Source: Stenomitos frigidus_A
GTDB lineage: Bacteria; Cyanobacteriota; Cyanobacteriia; Leptolyngbyales; Leptolyngbyaceae
DNA length: 64,000 nucleotides
Direction of reading: 5' to 3'
NCBI RefSeq assembly: GCF_963877135.1
Contig: NZ_CAWNSW010000009.1
Location: 13,812 to 77,811, forward strand
Part shown: positions 42,431-51,237 of the stretch, one piece after another
Position numbering within the stretch: the first letter of the stretch is position 1
Layout of the letters: every line of letters starts with the position of its first letter
The notes under the pieces: model-generated
What the model was told of the DNA's origin: nothing
The model's input: only the letters and a program-made list of their open reading frames with translations
Databases searched by the model: none
Made by a program: the position numbers and the translations under genes

Positions 42431-43120
42431 CCCTACACCCCTTCCCCTCTCCGGCGGCTGCAACCGATACCCCATACCATAAATGGTTTCTAGCCAGTCT
42501 TTGGCGTTAACGGCTTGCAAGCGTTGCCGCAAACGACGGACGAGGGTGGTGACGGCATTGCTTTCGGGTTCGGTGCCCCAACCCCATAGTGCCTGCTCGA
42601 TTTGATGGTGCGATAAAACCTGGCGTGGATGGCGCATCAGGTATTCCATAAGCTGAAATTCGCGGCTAGAGAGTGGGGTTGTCAGCTGGTGGCACTCCAG
42701 CGTCAGGGTGTTCAGGTGCAGATGTAAGGCGTCTAGCGATAATGAATCACCTTGCCAGAGGGGCGATCGCCGCCGCAGTGCTCTGACTCGTGCCAACAGT
42801 TCCACCACATCAATGGGTTTCACCAAATAGTCATCGGCTCCAGCATCGAGTCCAGTCACCTTGTCGGCGATCGTATCTTTGGCCGTAAGCATCAACACAG
42901 GTGCGGTTTTGCCAGACTGACGATATTGCTGGCAAAGGTTGACCCCGCTGATTTTGGGCAACATCCAATCGAGAATGAGCAGATCGTACTCTTTCTGAGA
43001 CATGAGCCACTGTGCGGTTTCGCCATCGTCGATCGCGTCGACAATGTGCCCTGCCTGCAACAGTGCTGTTTGTAGTGGCTCTAGCTGGGCTGGATCGTCT
43101 TCCACCAGTAAAATCAACAT
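42419..43120 (-). CDS. rppA: OmpR-type response regulator, RppA-like
   Basis: A 233-residue protein from the ATG at 43120; a TTG three codons upstream is less likely. The receiver has VEDDPAQ, phosphoacceptor Asp in LLILDWMLPKISG, Thr in MLTAKD and Lys in YLVKPID. The C-terminal winged helix has the OmpR-type recognition region (LSSREFQLMEYLMRHPRQVLSHHQIEQALWGWGTEPESNAVTTLVRRLRQRL). It is the first gene of a two-gene unit with the histidine kinase. The last few residues (ERGRGVGSGE) are encoded by repeat-like DNA. Confidence 0.87.
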   Translation of the reverse strand: MLILLVEDDPAQLEPLQTALLQAGHIVDAIDDGETAQWLMSQKEYDLLILDWMLPKISGVNLCQQYRQSGKTAPVLMLTAKDTIADKVTGLDAGADDYLVKPIDVVELLARVRALRRRSPLWQGDSLSLDALHLHLNTLTLECHQLTTPLSSREFQLMEYLMRHPRQVLSHHQIEQALWGWGTEPESNAVTTLVRRLRQRLQAVNAKDWLETIYGMGYRLQPPERGRGVGSGE

Positions 43121-43301
43121 CGATCGCAACTGCTGAGAAAGCGTTCTGCTTCATCCTAACGAGTGCAAGATTACCGTTGGGCAACAGCAAAGCAATACGA
43201 GTTAACGACTTATCGCTAGAATAGAAGACTTAAGTGATGAATGGTCGCTTGGTACGAACTTCATTCATCCTTGTTGACCTCATCCTTTAATCTTCATTCC
43301 T

Positions 43302-44672
43302 ATGCCTTTGCCTATTGTTGCTATTATCGGTCGTCCAAACGTGGGCAAGTCTACAGTCGTGAATCGACTGTCAGCGTTGCAGGATGCCATTGTCTTTAAT
43401 GAACCTGGTGTGACCCGCGATCGCACTTACAAGCCAGCCTTTTGGCGCGATCGTGAATTTCAGGTCGTCGATACGGGTGGTTTAGTCTTTGATGATGACA
43501 CCGAATTTCTGCCCTTCATCCGTGAACAGGCAATGGCTGCGTTGGCAGAATCGAGCGCCGCGATTTTTGTCGTGGATGGCATGATGGGGCTGATGCCATC
43601 TGATGAAGAAATTGCGACCTGGTTGCGGCAACAGTCAGTCCCCGTTTTGCTGGCAGTCAACAAATGCGAATCTGTGGAACAGGGTGCAGCACTGGCAGCA
43701 GATTTCTGGTCGTTGGGCTTGGGCGAGCCGTTTCCGATTTCGGGCATTCATGGCAACGGTACTGGCGAACTGTTGGATGAGTTAATTACTCATCTGCCAC
43801 CTGCGAATGAGATTGAAGAGTCAGACGAGATTAAGGTGGCGATCGCCGGACGACCCAATGTGGGTAAGTCCAGCCTGTTGAATGCGTTCGTTGGTGAAAC
43901 GCGATCGATTGTGAGTCCCATTTCAGGTACGACGCGCGATGCGATCGACATGGTTGTGCAGCATGGTGACCAGACCTATCGATTGATTGACACGGCTGGC
44001 ATTCGCAAAAAGAAACAGGTTGAGTACGGGCCAGAATTCTTTGGTATTAACCGTGCTTTCAAAGCGATTAACCGTGCCGATGTGGTGCTGCTCGTCATTG
44101 ATGCGCTGGATGGTGTCACTGAGCAAGACCAAAAGTTAGCGGGACGGGTTGCCGATGAAGGTCGCGGCTGTGTCATCGTTGTCAATAAATGGGACGCAGT
44201 GGAGAAAGACTCCTACACCATTTATGACCACGAAAAATTGGTGCGCGATCGCCTACATTTCACTGAATGGGCCGACATCATTTTTATTAGCGCCAAAACG
44301 GGACAGCGCGTAGAAAAGATCCTGGATATGGTCAACATCGCCGCAGAGCAGCAGAAACGGCGTGTCACAACCTCCGTGATCAACGAAGTGTTAGAAGAAG
44401 CAGTGGGCTGGCACTCCCCACCGACCACGCGGCAGGGGCGTCAAGGTAAGATTTACTACGGTACTCAGGTGAGCAGTCGTCCACCAGCGATCGCCCTCTT
44501 CGTCAATGATCCCGCCCTTTTTAATGACAACTACCGCCGCTATATTGAAGGCCAATTTCGCAAGTCGCTGGGCTTTACGGGCACGCCGATTCGTCTCTTT
44601 TGGCGCGGTAAGAAAACGAGAGAGGTGGAGCGCGTCACTGCCAACCGAGCCACGCGCGTCAAGGAGTTTTAG
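43302..44672 (+). CDS. der: Ribosome biogenesis GTPase Der (EngA)
   Basis: A 456-residue protein with two consecutive GTPase domains: GRPNVGKST near residue 9 and GRPNVGKSS near residue 183, with matching DTGG/DTAG, NKCE and NKWD motifs. A C-terminal KH-like domain follows (TRQGRQGKIYYGTQVSSRPPAIALFVND). Der is needed for 50S subunit maturation. Length is standard. A plain ATG start follows a short leader with TTCATTC units. Downstream are a palindromic element and the ECF transporter gene. Confidence 0.97.
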   Translation: MPLPIVAIIGRPNVGKSTVVNRLSALQDAIVFNEPGVTRDRTYKPAFWRDREFQVVDTGGLVFDDDTEFLPFIREQAMAALAESSAAIFVVDGMMGLMPSDEEIATWLRQQSVPVLLAVNKCESVEQGAALAADFWSLGLGEPFPISGIHGNGTGELLDELITHLPPANEIEESDEIKVAIAGRPNVGKSSLLNAFVGETRSIVSPISGTTRDAIDMVVQHGDQTYRLIDTAGIRKKKQVEYGPEFFGINRAFKAINRADVVLLVIDALDGVTEQDQKLAGRVADEGRGCVIVVNKWDAVEKDSYTIYDHEKLVRDRLHFTEWADIIFISAKTGQRVEKILDMVNIAAEQQKRRVTTSVINEVLEEAVGWHSPPTTRQGRQGKIYYGTQVSSRPPAIALFVNDPALFNDNYRRYIEGQFRKSLGFTGTPIRLFWRGKKTREVERVTANRATRVKEF

Positions 44673-44732
44673 ATTGCAGCTGTTCTCTGCAACCTAAGGA
44701 GCGTGGATTAAATAACATCGGTCATCCTCACG

Positions 44733-44804
44733 GTAAGGGCTTAGCATTCGGCAGAGTTGCCTTCGGCTACGGCAAGCACTTTTATCCGAATGCTAAGCCC
44801 CTAC
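44733..44804. repeat. MITE-like element (GTAAGGGCTTAGC..GCTAAGCCCCTAC)
   Basis: Arms GTAAGGGCTTAGCATTCGG (44733-44751) and CCGAATGCTAAGCCCCTAC (44786-44804) have one mismatch and a 34-bp interior. It lies in the spacer of about 300 bp between der and the cbiQ-like gene; the rest of that spacer is featureless. Confidence 0.8.
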
Positions 44805-44969
44805 AAAATGGTCGGTTTGATTAAATTCTCATTCCTAATCGGACTTAGGCAGAAGATTTCCTAGCCTCGTGCTATTGCGCCGCTCTGCCAAAAAAAGGTT
44901 CCAGAGGGGTAGGGGGATCAAGCCTTCAATGTGTAAGCCCTGGCGAAAATCTAAACTCTCAGATTAACA

Positions 44970-45962
44970 ATGGATTTACTGCGCTCCCTTCCCTTGGGGC
45001 TTTACTTAGAACAACCCATCACCTGGTTGCACCGGCTCGATCCACGTATCAAGCTTGCGTGGTTGATGACGTTTTTGGCGGCTCCACTGTTGGCAAATGC
45101 ACTCTGGCGTACGCTCCTGGTGGGGTTGCTAATCGCTGTCACTGTCTTCGCAATGATTCCTTTGAGAGTCTGGCGGCAGCAGATGGGTTGGTTGCTGGTG
45201 CTCAGTCTGATGGTGTTTGCCCTCACTACTGTGATTCCCGATGGGCTCAAAACACGGCATCAGCCCCGCTTACCTGCGGATGAACTTGCTTTTTCACAGC
45301 AGCTAAAGACGCTACCACCCGCACCAACATCCAATCCCTGGTATAACCCGTTTGGCTTAGGTAAATCCTCTGTAACGCCTACTCCGGGAATGTCACAGGC
45401 TTCTCTACCCCAGTCTACCGACTACCGTTATGTTCTGTTTAAGCGTGGCTCAATCACCATGACAAAACGATCGGTGGATTTAGCCATTCGCTACAGTACG
45501 TTACTGTTCACCCTGATTTACAGCACGAATCTTTTCTTGTTGGTCACGGCACCAGAAGAAATTACAGCCGCGATCGAAGACTGGATGTCGCCTTTGCGTC
45601 GGTTTAACCTACCGATTACAGAAGTTGCCCTAACGCTGACGCTCTCGCTTCGCTTTATCCCTCTGGTACTAGAAGAAGTGCAGAACTTGGTGCGATCGGT
45701 CAGTACGCGCGCGATTAACTGGCGCAAATTGGGCTGGCGGCGTGCACTGCAAATCTGGCTGGTTGTCGCTGAACGCCTACTCAATAACCTGCTGCTGCGG
45801 GCAGAGCAAATTGCCAGCGCGATGAAAGTCCGAGGCTTTACCAGTCCCAATGAGCACCAGGTGCAATGGCACCAGTTTCAACTCCGATTTGGCGACTGGC
45901 TGGCGATCGTGGGTTTGCTAGGGTTGTGGTGTGCCCGTTTGGCTTGGGGTTGGGAACTTTAG
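44970..45962 (+). CDS. ECF transporter transmembrane (T) component, CbiQ family
   Basis: A 330-residue membrane protein: an N-terminal helix pair (LAWLMTFLAAPLLANALWRTLLVGLLIAVTVFAMI), a long loop, further helices (LLFTLIYSTNLFLLVTAPEEITAAIEDW), and the cytoplasmic coupling helices with Ala-Arg-Gly-like signatures (RSVSTRAINWRKLGWRRAL and EQIASAMKVRGF) that dock on the ATPase. T components join an ATPase pair with a substrate-binding S component to take up vitamins or metal ions. No ATPase or S gene is adjacent, so the substrate is open. It sits between der and pipX, a common cyanobacterial arrangement. Confidence 0.87.
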   Translation: MDLLRSLPLGLYLEQPITWLHRLDPRIKLAWLMTFLAAPLLANALWRTLLVGLLIAVTVFAMIPLRVWRQQMGWLLVLSLMVFALTTVIPDGLKTRHQPRLPADELAFSQQLKTLPPAPTSNPWYNPFGLGKSSVTPTPGMSQASLPQSTDYRYVLFKRGSITMTKRSVDLAIRYSTLLFTLIYSTNLFLLVTAPEEITAAIEDWMSPLRRFNLPITEVALTLTLSLRFIPLVLEEVQNLVRSVSTRAINWRKLGWRRALQIWLVVAERLLNNLLLRAEQIASAMKVRGFTSPNEHQVQWHQFQLRFGDWLAIVGLLGLWCARLAWGWEL

Positions 45963-46177
45963 AGAGGGTAAGGGGTAAGGGGAGAGGCGTGAGGAGTTAG
46001 TAAACTGGAACTCTTTCCTACCCTTCGGCAGTCCAAAGCGATGAAAACGCTGCGCGAGCAACACTCAAAACTTCTCCTTCTCCCCACAAAACCTCATGCA
46101 GAGGTAGCGTTATCACGTAAAGTGATGGCATACCCCGTTAGAATGTACTATCTCATCGTCGTCCAGCCTAGATCTGA

Positions 46178-46447
46178 ATGAGCAACGAAAATTACTTAAA
46201 TCACCCGAATTTTGGCTTGCTTTTCAGAGTTTGTCTTATCGATACAGCGCGTGAGTTGTTCACGACGCTTTATGCGCAGCGCTTGTTTTTTTTAGTCGCT
46301 AGTGGAGACGAAGGATTAGAGTTTGAGCCGCTTACTCGGACTGATGCTCGCATTCTCGTAGAGAACCGCATGCGAGTACTGCGTCGGCAGGGGCAGCAGC
46401 AAGACTTCGATCAGCTTCAGGTGATTTATAAACAAACATTTCAATGA
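46178..46447 (+). CDS. pipX: PipX, coactivator of NtcA and partner of PII
   Basis: An 89-residue protein (NENYLNHPNFGLLFRVCLIDTARELFTTLYAQRLFFLVA..TRTDARILVENRMRVLRRQ). N-terminal Tudor-like fold and two C-terminal helices, as in PipX of Synechococcus. It binds either 2-oxoglutarate-loaded NtcA or PII according to nitrogen status. It overlaps the next gene, pipY, by 4 bp, the standard pair. Upstream lie a dyad ATCAC-5bp-GTGAT (46112-46126) and a -10-like TAGAAT (46139-46144); no clean GTA-N8-TAC NtcA box was seen. Confidence 0.95.
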   Translation: MSNENYLNHPNFGLLFRVCLIDTARELFTTLYAQRLFFLVASGDEGLEFEPLTRTDARILVENRMRVLRRQGQQQDFDQLQVIYKQTFQ

Positions 46448-47133
46448 CACCGTTTTCTCAACTTAGCGGTACAATCGCAGAACGAATTAGTCAGATTCGT
46501 GCGACACTGCCTGACTCGGTACGGTTAATTGCAGTCACAAAGCAGGTTCCAGTGGATGCGATGCGTGCCGCTTACGCCGCTGGAGTGCGCGACTTTGCAG
46601 AGAATCGCGTCCAGGAAGCAGAAGCAAAACAGGCTCAACTGTGCGATCTACCGGATATAACCTGGCATTTGATTGGGCATCTACAAAGCAACAAAGCGCA
46701 AAAAGCGTTGGAGTGCTTTCAGTGGATTCATTCGATCGATGATTTGAAGTTGGCGCAACGGCTTGATCGCTTAGCTGCCCAACTTCCCAACAAGCCACAA
46801 TCACTCCTGCAGGTGAAACTGTTGCCCGACCCAAAGAAATATGGCTGGTTAGCGACCGAACTACTGCACGATCTTTCGGCATTGAACCAATGCGAAAATC
46901 TCAGCATTCAAGGTTTAATGACGATTCTTCCGTATGGATTGGCGGCAGCAGAAGCAAGTGTGGTGTTTCAAAAGACTGCTGCATTAGCTAATACCATTCG
47001 ACAACAGAATTTGCCTCATCTGCAAATGCAAGCATTGTCGATGGGGATGTCGAATGATTACGGCTTGGCAGTGCAGGCAGGGGCAACCATGATTCGGTTA
47101 GGGCGCATCCTATTCGGCGATCGTTCCACATAG
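46444..47133 (+). CDS. pipY: PLP-binding protein PipY (YggS family)
   Basis: A 229-residue protein of the YggS/PROSC family. Lys in LIAVTKQVPVDAMRAAY binds pyridoxal phosphate. Typical segments: FAENRVQEAEAKQAQ, WHLIGHLQSNKAQKAL and LSMGMSNDYGLAVQAGATMIRLGRILFG. It acts in PLP and amino-acid homeostasis and is functionally linked to PipX in cyanobacteria. Its ATG overlaps the pipX stop, giving translational coupling. Confidence 0.95.
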   Translation: MTPFSQLSGTIAERISQIRATLPDSVRLIAVTKQVPVDAMRAAYAAGVRDFAENRVQEAEAKQAQLCDLPDITWHLIGHLQSNKAQKALECFQWIHSIDDLKLAQRLDRLAAQLPNKPQSLLQVKLLPDPKKYGWLATELLHDLSALNQCENLSIQGLMTILPYGLAAAEASVVFQKTAALANTIRQQNLPHLQMQALSMGMSNDYGLAVQAGATMIRLGRILFGDRST

Positions 47134-47627
47134 TCGTTCCCAAAACTGGTTGAAACATACTGTATTCGCTGCTCAGATCGAACGTCGAAATTTAAGAAAA
47201 AATAAAAGTATCAGAATTCAAGAAAAAGTGCAGCGCTTTTCAAAAGATGGAGTATCTTGAATGCTAGAGTTCCAGCTTTGGCAAGTACAATGCTATATGG
47301 CAAGTACAGCGCTATAAGCCGACTTGTTTCAAGGTTACGTCAATGATTTAAAGATCTGATCGGAAAAACTTTTTTCAGCATGCTTAGATTTTGGAATCTG
47401 GATGTATACTATTCTTTCAATTCAGTCAAAGTAGGCTAGTTAAAATAAGCAGGGTGCCTGAGCGATTTGCTTGCGGATATGAGCCTTCATCCATTGGGCT
47501 TTTACTAAAAGTTTCAAGAGGCAATCTTCTTTCCGATATACAGACTAGATTGAGCTTTATTCCTGCAAATCTGGTCGCCATACTATATGTTTTCCGATTT
47601 CAACCTGATCGTGATGGAGCGTGAACA
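47134..47627. other. Spacer between pipY and sepF with a 19-bp tandem repeat
   Basis: About 490 bp. It contains two adjacent near-copies of a 19-bp unit (GGCAAGTACAATGCTATAT, 47280-47298; GGCAAGTACAGCGCTATAA, 47299-47317). A 77-codon frame ends just before sepF but has no family features. The sepF promoter is expected here. Confidence 0.5.
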
Positions 47628-48233
47628 GTGAGCAACATCTTTACTAAGCTACGGGACTTTGTTGGATTTAACGAACCTATGGATTACGAATACGAGTACG
47701 ACGAAATGGATGGTGACGAGTACCAGAATCTCTACCAGCAGGAGCATGCTCAACCCGCTGCGCCTCAGGAAGATGCACGCACTCGCCGTCCTAGCAGATT
47801 GCGCGAACGGGCTCCTTTGGGCACCGAAATTGGTTCCATGGGAGTGTCTCCAATGGGTAATGTGATCGGGATGCCAGGTGTTAACGGCGTGTCTGAGGTT
47901 GTGGTGATGGAACCACGCTCATTTGAAGAGATGCCTCAAGCCATTCAGGCGCTGCGCGAGCGTAAGTCCGTCGTCCTTAACTTGACGATTATGGACCCTG
48001 ATCAGGCCCAACGTGCGGTTGACTTTGTTGCGGGTGGTACCTACGCGATCGACGGACACCAAGAGCGCATTGGCGAAAGCATTTTCTTGTTTACTCCCAG
48101 CTGTGTTCAGGTCAGTACGCAAGGCGTTCCAGGCTACGAAGCGCCTCAACCTCAGCAGCCCCAGGTTCGCACAACTCGCCAAGCGGCACCAACGCCAGCA
48201 TGGGCAAGTGAGCAAATGAGAATGGCGCAGTAA
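47628..48233 (+). CDS. sepF: Cell-division protein SepF (Cdv2)
   Basis: A 201-residue protein. N-terminal amphipathic membrane-binding helix (SNIFTKLRDFVGF), acidic Tyr/Glu/Asp linker, then the SepF core (VVMEPRSFEEMPQAIQALRERKSVVLNLTIMDPDQAQRAVDFVAGGTYAIDGHQERIGESIFLFTPSCVQV). In cyanobacteria it binds FtsZ and is needed for septum formation. The start is GTG at 47628, supported by GGAG nine bases upstream. It is followed 69 bp later by proC, as in many cyanobacteria. Confidence 0.95.
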   Translation: MSNIFTKLRDFVGFNEPMDYEYEYDEMDGDEYQNLYQQEHAQPAAPQEDARTRRPSRLRERAPLGTEIGSMGVSPMGNVIGMPGVNGVSEVVVMEPRSFEEMPQAIQALRERKSVVLNLTIMDPDQAQRAVDFVAGGTYAIDGHQERIGESIFLFTPSCVQVSTQGVPGYEAPQPQQPQVRTTRQAAPTPAWASEQMRMAQ

Positions 48234-48302
48234 TAGAAGCGTTCAGCGTTCATCATTCAGCGAGTGTTTGCTGATGGCTGAAGGCTCATTGCTGAAAGCT
48301 GA

Positions 48303-49127
48303 ATGGAGACAGTTAAGTTGAGTATCAAGCTCGGTATGATTGGCGGCGGGGTAATGGGAGAGGCTCTCTTATCCCGCCTTGTCGATCGTGGCATTTATGC
48401 CCCTCAAGACGTTCTGGTGAGTGACCCTCAGGCGGTACGGCGAGAGTTTTTAGAGCAGGCATATGGTGTTCAAGTAACAACTGATAATCGAGCCACCGCT
48501 GAGGCTGACGTGTTGTTGCTTGCGATTAAACCGCAAATCTTTAATGCCGTTGCTACGTCACTGTCAGGACTTTTTGACGCGCGATCGTCCTCTTTATTGG
48601 TTCTTTCAATTCTGGCTGGAACACCGCTGAACAAGCTAGAAGCCGCGTTTCCCCAGCAGCCCGTCATCAGAGCGATGCCGAATACACCCGCAACGGTGGG
48701 CGAAGGGATTACTGCGATCGCTCCCGGCACGCATACTCTTCCGCATCATCTGGCACGAGCACGTCAAATCTTTGAGGCTGTCGGTGAAGTGGTAGAAGTG
48801 CCCGAATCAGCTATGGATGCCGTCACAGGGCTATCTGGATCGGGACCTGGTTATGTAGCGCTACTGGTTGAGGCACTCGCTGATGGTGGGGTTGCGGCCG
48901 GATTGCCACGAGCGATCGCGTTGAAACTGGCGCTACAAACTGTGAAGGGCACCGCTCAATTGCTTCAGGAGTCTGGTACGCATCCAGGAGAGTTGAAAGA
49001 TCAGGTGACGAGCCCCGGTGGTACCACGATCGCGGGCATTGCAGCGCTTGAGCGTGCTGGCTTCCGTTCGGCGCTCATTGACGCTGTGCTGGCTGCCCAT
49101 CAGCGATCGCAAGACTTAGGACGTTAA
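48303..49127 (+). CDS. proC: Pyrroline-5-carboxylate reductase ProC
   Basis: A 274-residue NAD(P)H-dependent enzyme for the last step of proline synthesis. N-terminal Rossmann motif GMIGGGVMGEALLSRL. Characteristic segments: RAMPNTPATVGEGITAIAPG, VTGLSGSGPGYVALLVEALADGGVAAGLPRAIA, and SPGGTTIAGIAALERAGFRSALIDAV at the C-terminus. Length is normal. It follows sepF; the gap between them is filled with GCTGAAG-type repeats. Confidence 0.96.
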   Translation: METVKLSIKLGMIGGGVMGEALLSRLVDRGIYAPQDVLVSDPQAVRREFLEQAYGVQVTTDNRATAEADVLLLAIKPQIFNAVATSLSGLFDARSSSLLVLSILAGTPLNKLEAAFPQQPVIRAMPNTPATVGEGITAIAPGTHTLPHHLARARQIFEAVGEVVEVPESAMDAVTGLSGSGPGYVALLVEALADGGVAAGLPRAIALKLALQTVKGTAQLLQESGTHPGELKDQVTSPGGTTIAGIAALERAGFRSALIDAVLAAHQRSQDLGR

Positions 49128-49200
49128 ACGGCAAGTTATAGCTATGGCCATGCTGGTTAGGACGGGGTGCAGGGGTGGAACCCCTGGCTGGGGGCAATGG

Positions 49201-49299
49201 TCGCGACGGCTTAATTGTGACGATGAAGCCCTCCCGGAAACGGCTGAAACGATGATTAATCTCACCATGATGCGTCTCATGGTGCGGCGGTTGGCGTAA
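49201..49299 (+). pseudogene. C-terminal remnant of an IS5-type transposase
   Basis: Reads SRRLNCDDEALPETAETM, then INLTMMRLMVRRLA and a TAA stop. This matches the typical end of IS5-group transposases (SRRL..DYE.LPET.EAMI...M.RLM.RRLA). No upstream catalytic part is present and no inverted repeats were identified, so only the 3' scar of an insertion remains in the 450-bp gap between proC and yifB. Confidence 0.5.
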
Positions 49300-49581
49300 T
49301 TTGTCACACCCCTACCCCTTTTCAAACACCCTCTAAAAGGAACACCGCCCGATCGCTGGAAGCGGGCTTTTTAGTGGAGAAAACTTTACCTGTATCAATG
49401 CCGCTCTCGATAGGAGTTATGAATAGGGGCATTTTGAAGCTTTGCCGCTGGTAGTGCTGGCAATTGGGCTGATTAGGGACGCTACCTATTGTCAACCACA
49501 GAGTCATCTTGATGGCAGCCCCTAACTGTTTTGCCCCAACACATTACGGGCACTCTAGACAGCAGAACGTTAAGGGTGGCT

Positions 49582-51108
49582 ATGCTTGCCAGAGTTTGGA
49601 GTGCATCACTGGTTGGAATCGACGCTGTGAAGGTGGGTGTCGAGGTTGATATTGCTGGTGGACTACCCGGTATTGTTGTAGTCGGGCTGCCCTCGCAGGA
49701 AGTGCAGGAGTCGAAAGAGCGTGTGCGGGCGGCGCTGAAGAATGCGGGCTACACCTTTCCCATGCGGAAAGTGGTGGTCAACCTGACTCCAGCGGATCTG
49801 CGGAAAGAAGGGCCGAGTTTTGATTTGCCGATCGGCGTTGGCATTTTGGCAGCTTCAGAGCAGGTGAAGACAGACCTCCTGGATGAGTATTTATTTTTAG
49901 GCGAGGTGTCGCTCGATGGCAGTCTTCGTCCGGTAGCGGGAGTGTTGGCGATCGCTGCTGCAGCCAAACGCCTTGGCATTTCCGGGTTGGTCGTGCCAGC
50001 CGACAATGCTCGCGAAGCGGCTGTGGTTAAAGGCTTGTCCGTTTTTGGGTTTCAACATCTCTCTGAAGTGGGCAACTTTCTCTCCGCCTCTGAGCAGTAC
50101 ACACCAACGCAGGTGAATGGGCTAGCGGAATTAGAGCAAGCGCAGTTTACTGGCCCCGACCTTAAAGATGTGAAAGGACAAGCCCATGCCCGTCGGGCGC
50201 TCGAAATTGCCGCAGCGGGCGGGCATAATTTAATTTTTGTGGGACCTCCCGGCAGTGGCAAAACGATGCTTGCTCGTCGTCTTCCTGGTATTTTGCCGCC
50301 CTTAACCTTTGACGAAGCGCTAGAAGTGACTCAAATCCACTCGGTTGCTGGCTTGCTCAAGAACAAAGGCTCGTTGGTGGCGACACGTCCGTTTCGCAGT
50401 CCCCATCATTCGGCTTCAGGACCTTCGCTAGTGGGTGGTGGCAGCTTTCCTCGACCGGGTGAAATTTCCTTATCACACCGAGGGATCTTGTTTTTGGATG
50501 AACTCACCGAATTTAAGCGGGATGTGCTGGAGTTTCTGCGCCAGCCGCTAGAGGACGGATTCGTGAGCATCTCTCGAACGCGGCAATCCGTCACCTTTCC
50601 AGCGCAGTTTACCTTGGTTGCCAGTGCTAATCCTTGCCCATGCGGCTACTTTGCCGATACGGTACAGCCCTGCACCTGCACGCCCAGAGCGAGAGAGCAG
50701 TATTGGGCGCGGCTGTCGGGACCGTTGATGGATCGCATTGATCTGCAAGTGGCGGTGAATCGCCTGAAGCCAGAAGAAATTACCCAACAGCCGAAGGGTG
50801 AGGAATCGGCATCGGTGCGCGATCGCGTCCAGGTTGCCCGCGATCGTGCCCATACTCGTTTTACAGAGACACCGTTACGCTGCAACGCCGAGATGCAAAG
50901 TCGCCACCTGAAGCAGTGGTGTGCGCTGGATGATGGCACCCGCAACTTGCTCGAAGCTGCCATTCGCAAATTGGGTTTGTCAGTGCGGGCAAGCGATCGC
51001 ATTCTCAAGGTGGCACGGACGATCGCCGATTTGTCTGGTGATGCGAACCTGCAAACTCAGCATGTTGCCGAAGCGATTCAATATCGCACCATTGATCGGA
51101 TGCAGTAG
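49582..51108 (+). CDS. YifB/ComM-family Mg-chelatase-like AAA+ ATPase
   Basis: A 508-residue protein from the ATG at 49582 (preceded by AAGGGTGG), the usual family length. N-terminal ChlI-like/Lon-protease-like domain (VDIAGGLPGIVVVGLPSQEVQESKERVRAALKNAG). Walker A GPPGSGKT; Walker B region GILFLDELTEF. A Cys-rich segment follows (NPCPCGYFADTVQPCTCTP), then a C-terminal Mg_chelatase domain (LSVRASDRILKVARTIADL). ComM of naturally competent bacteria is a branch-migration helicase in recombination; the same role is possible here. An upstream TTG at 49531 would add 17 residues. Confidence 0.92.
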   Translation: MLARVWSASLVGIDAVKVGVEVDIAGGLPGIVVVGLPSQEVQESKERVRAALKNAGYTFPMRKVVVNLTPADLRKEGPSFDLPIGVGILAASEQVKTDLLDEYLFLGEVSLDGSLRPVAGVLAIAAAAKRLGISGLVVPADNAREAAVVKGLSVFGFQHLSEVGNFLSASEQYTPTQVNGLAELEQAQFTGPDLKDVKGQAHARRALEIAAAGGHNLIFVGPPGSGKTMLARRLPGILPPLTFDEALEVTQIHSVAGLLKNKGSLVATRPFRSPHHSASGPSLVGGGSFPRPGEISLSHRGILFLDELTEFKRDVLEFLRQPLEDGFVSISRTRQSVTFPAQFTLVASANPCPCGYFADTVQPCTCTPRAREQYWARLSGPLMDRIDLQVAVNRLKPEEITQQPKGEESASVRDRVQVARDRAHTRFTETPLRCNAEMQSRHLKQWCALDDGTRNLLEAAIRKLGLSVRASDRILKVARTIADLSGDANLQTQHVAEAIQYRTIDRMQ

Positions 51109-51237
51109 TTAAGCGTTGGACTGGCGATCGTGCTCAATTGTGAATCTCCAGTCTTTTAGCTGTCGTTAGCCCGGTTCTGGTTCAGGGAAATCTGTATGAA
51201 TGAGCACATCGCTCTTCCCCTCTGTAAAGGTCTCTCA

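Noticed and set aside
47391..47624. 77-codon plus-strand frame ending just before sepF
   Set aside because: It starts in AT-rich spacer, shows no family features and would overlap the expected sepF promoter and leader.
49116..49507. Two minus-strand frames between proC and yifB
   Set aside because: They lie antisense to the transposase remnant or in spacer; the amino-acid composition is not protein-like.
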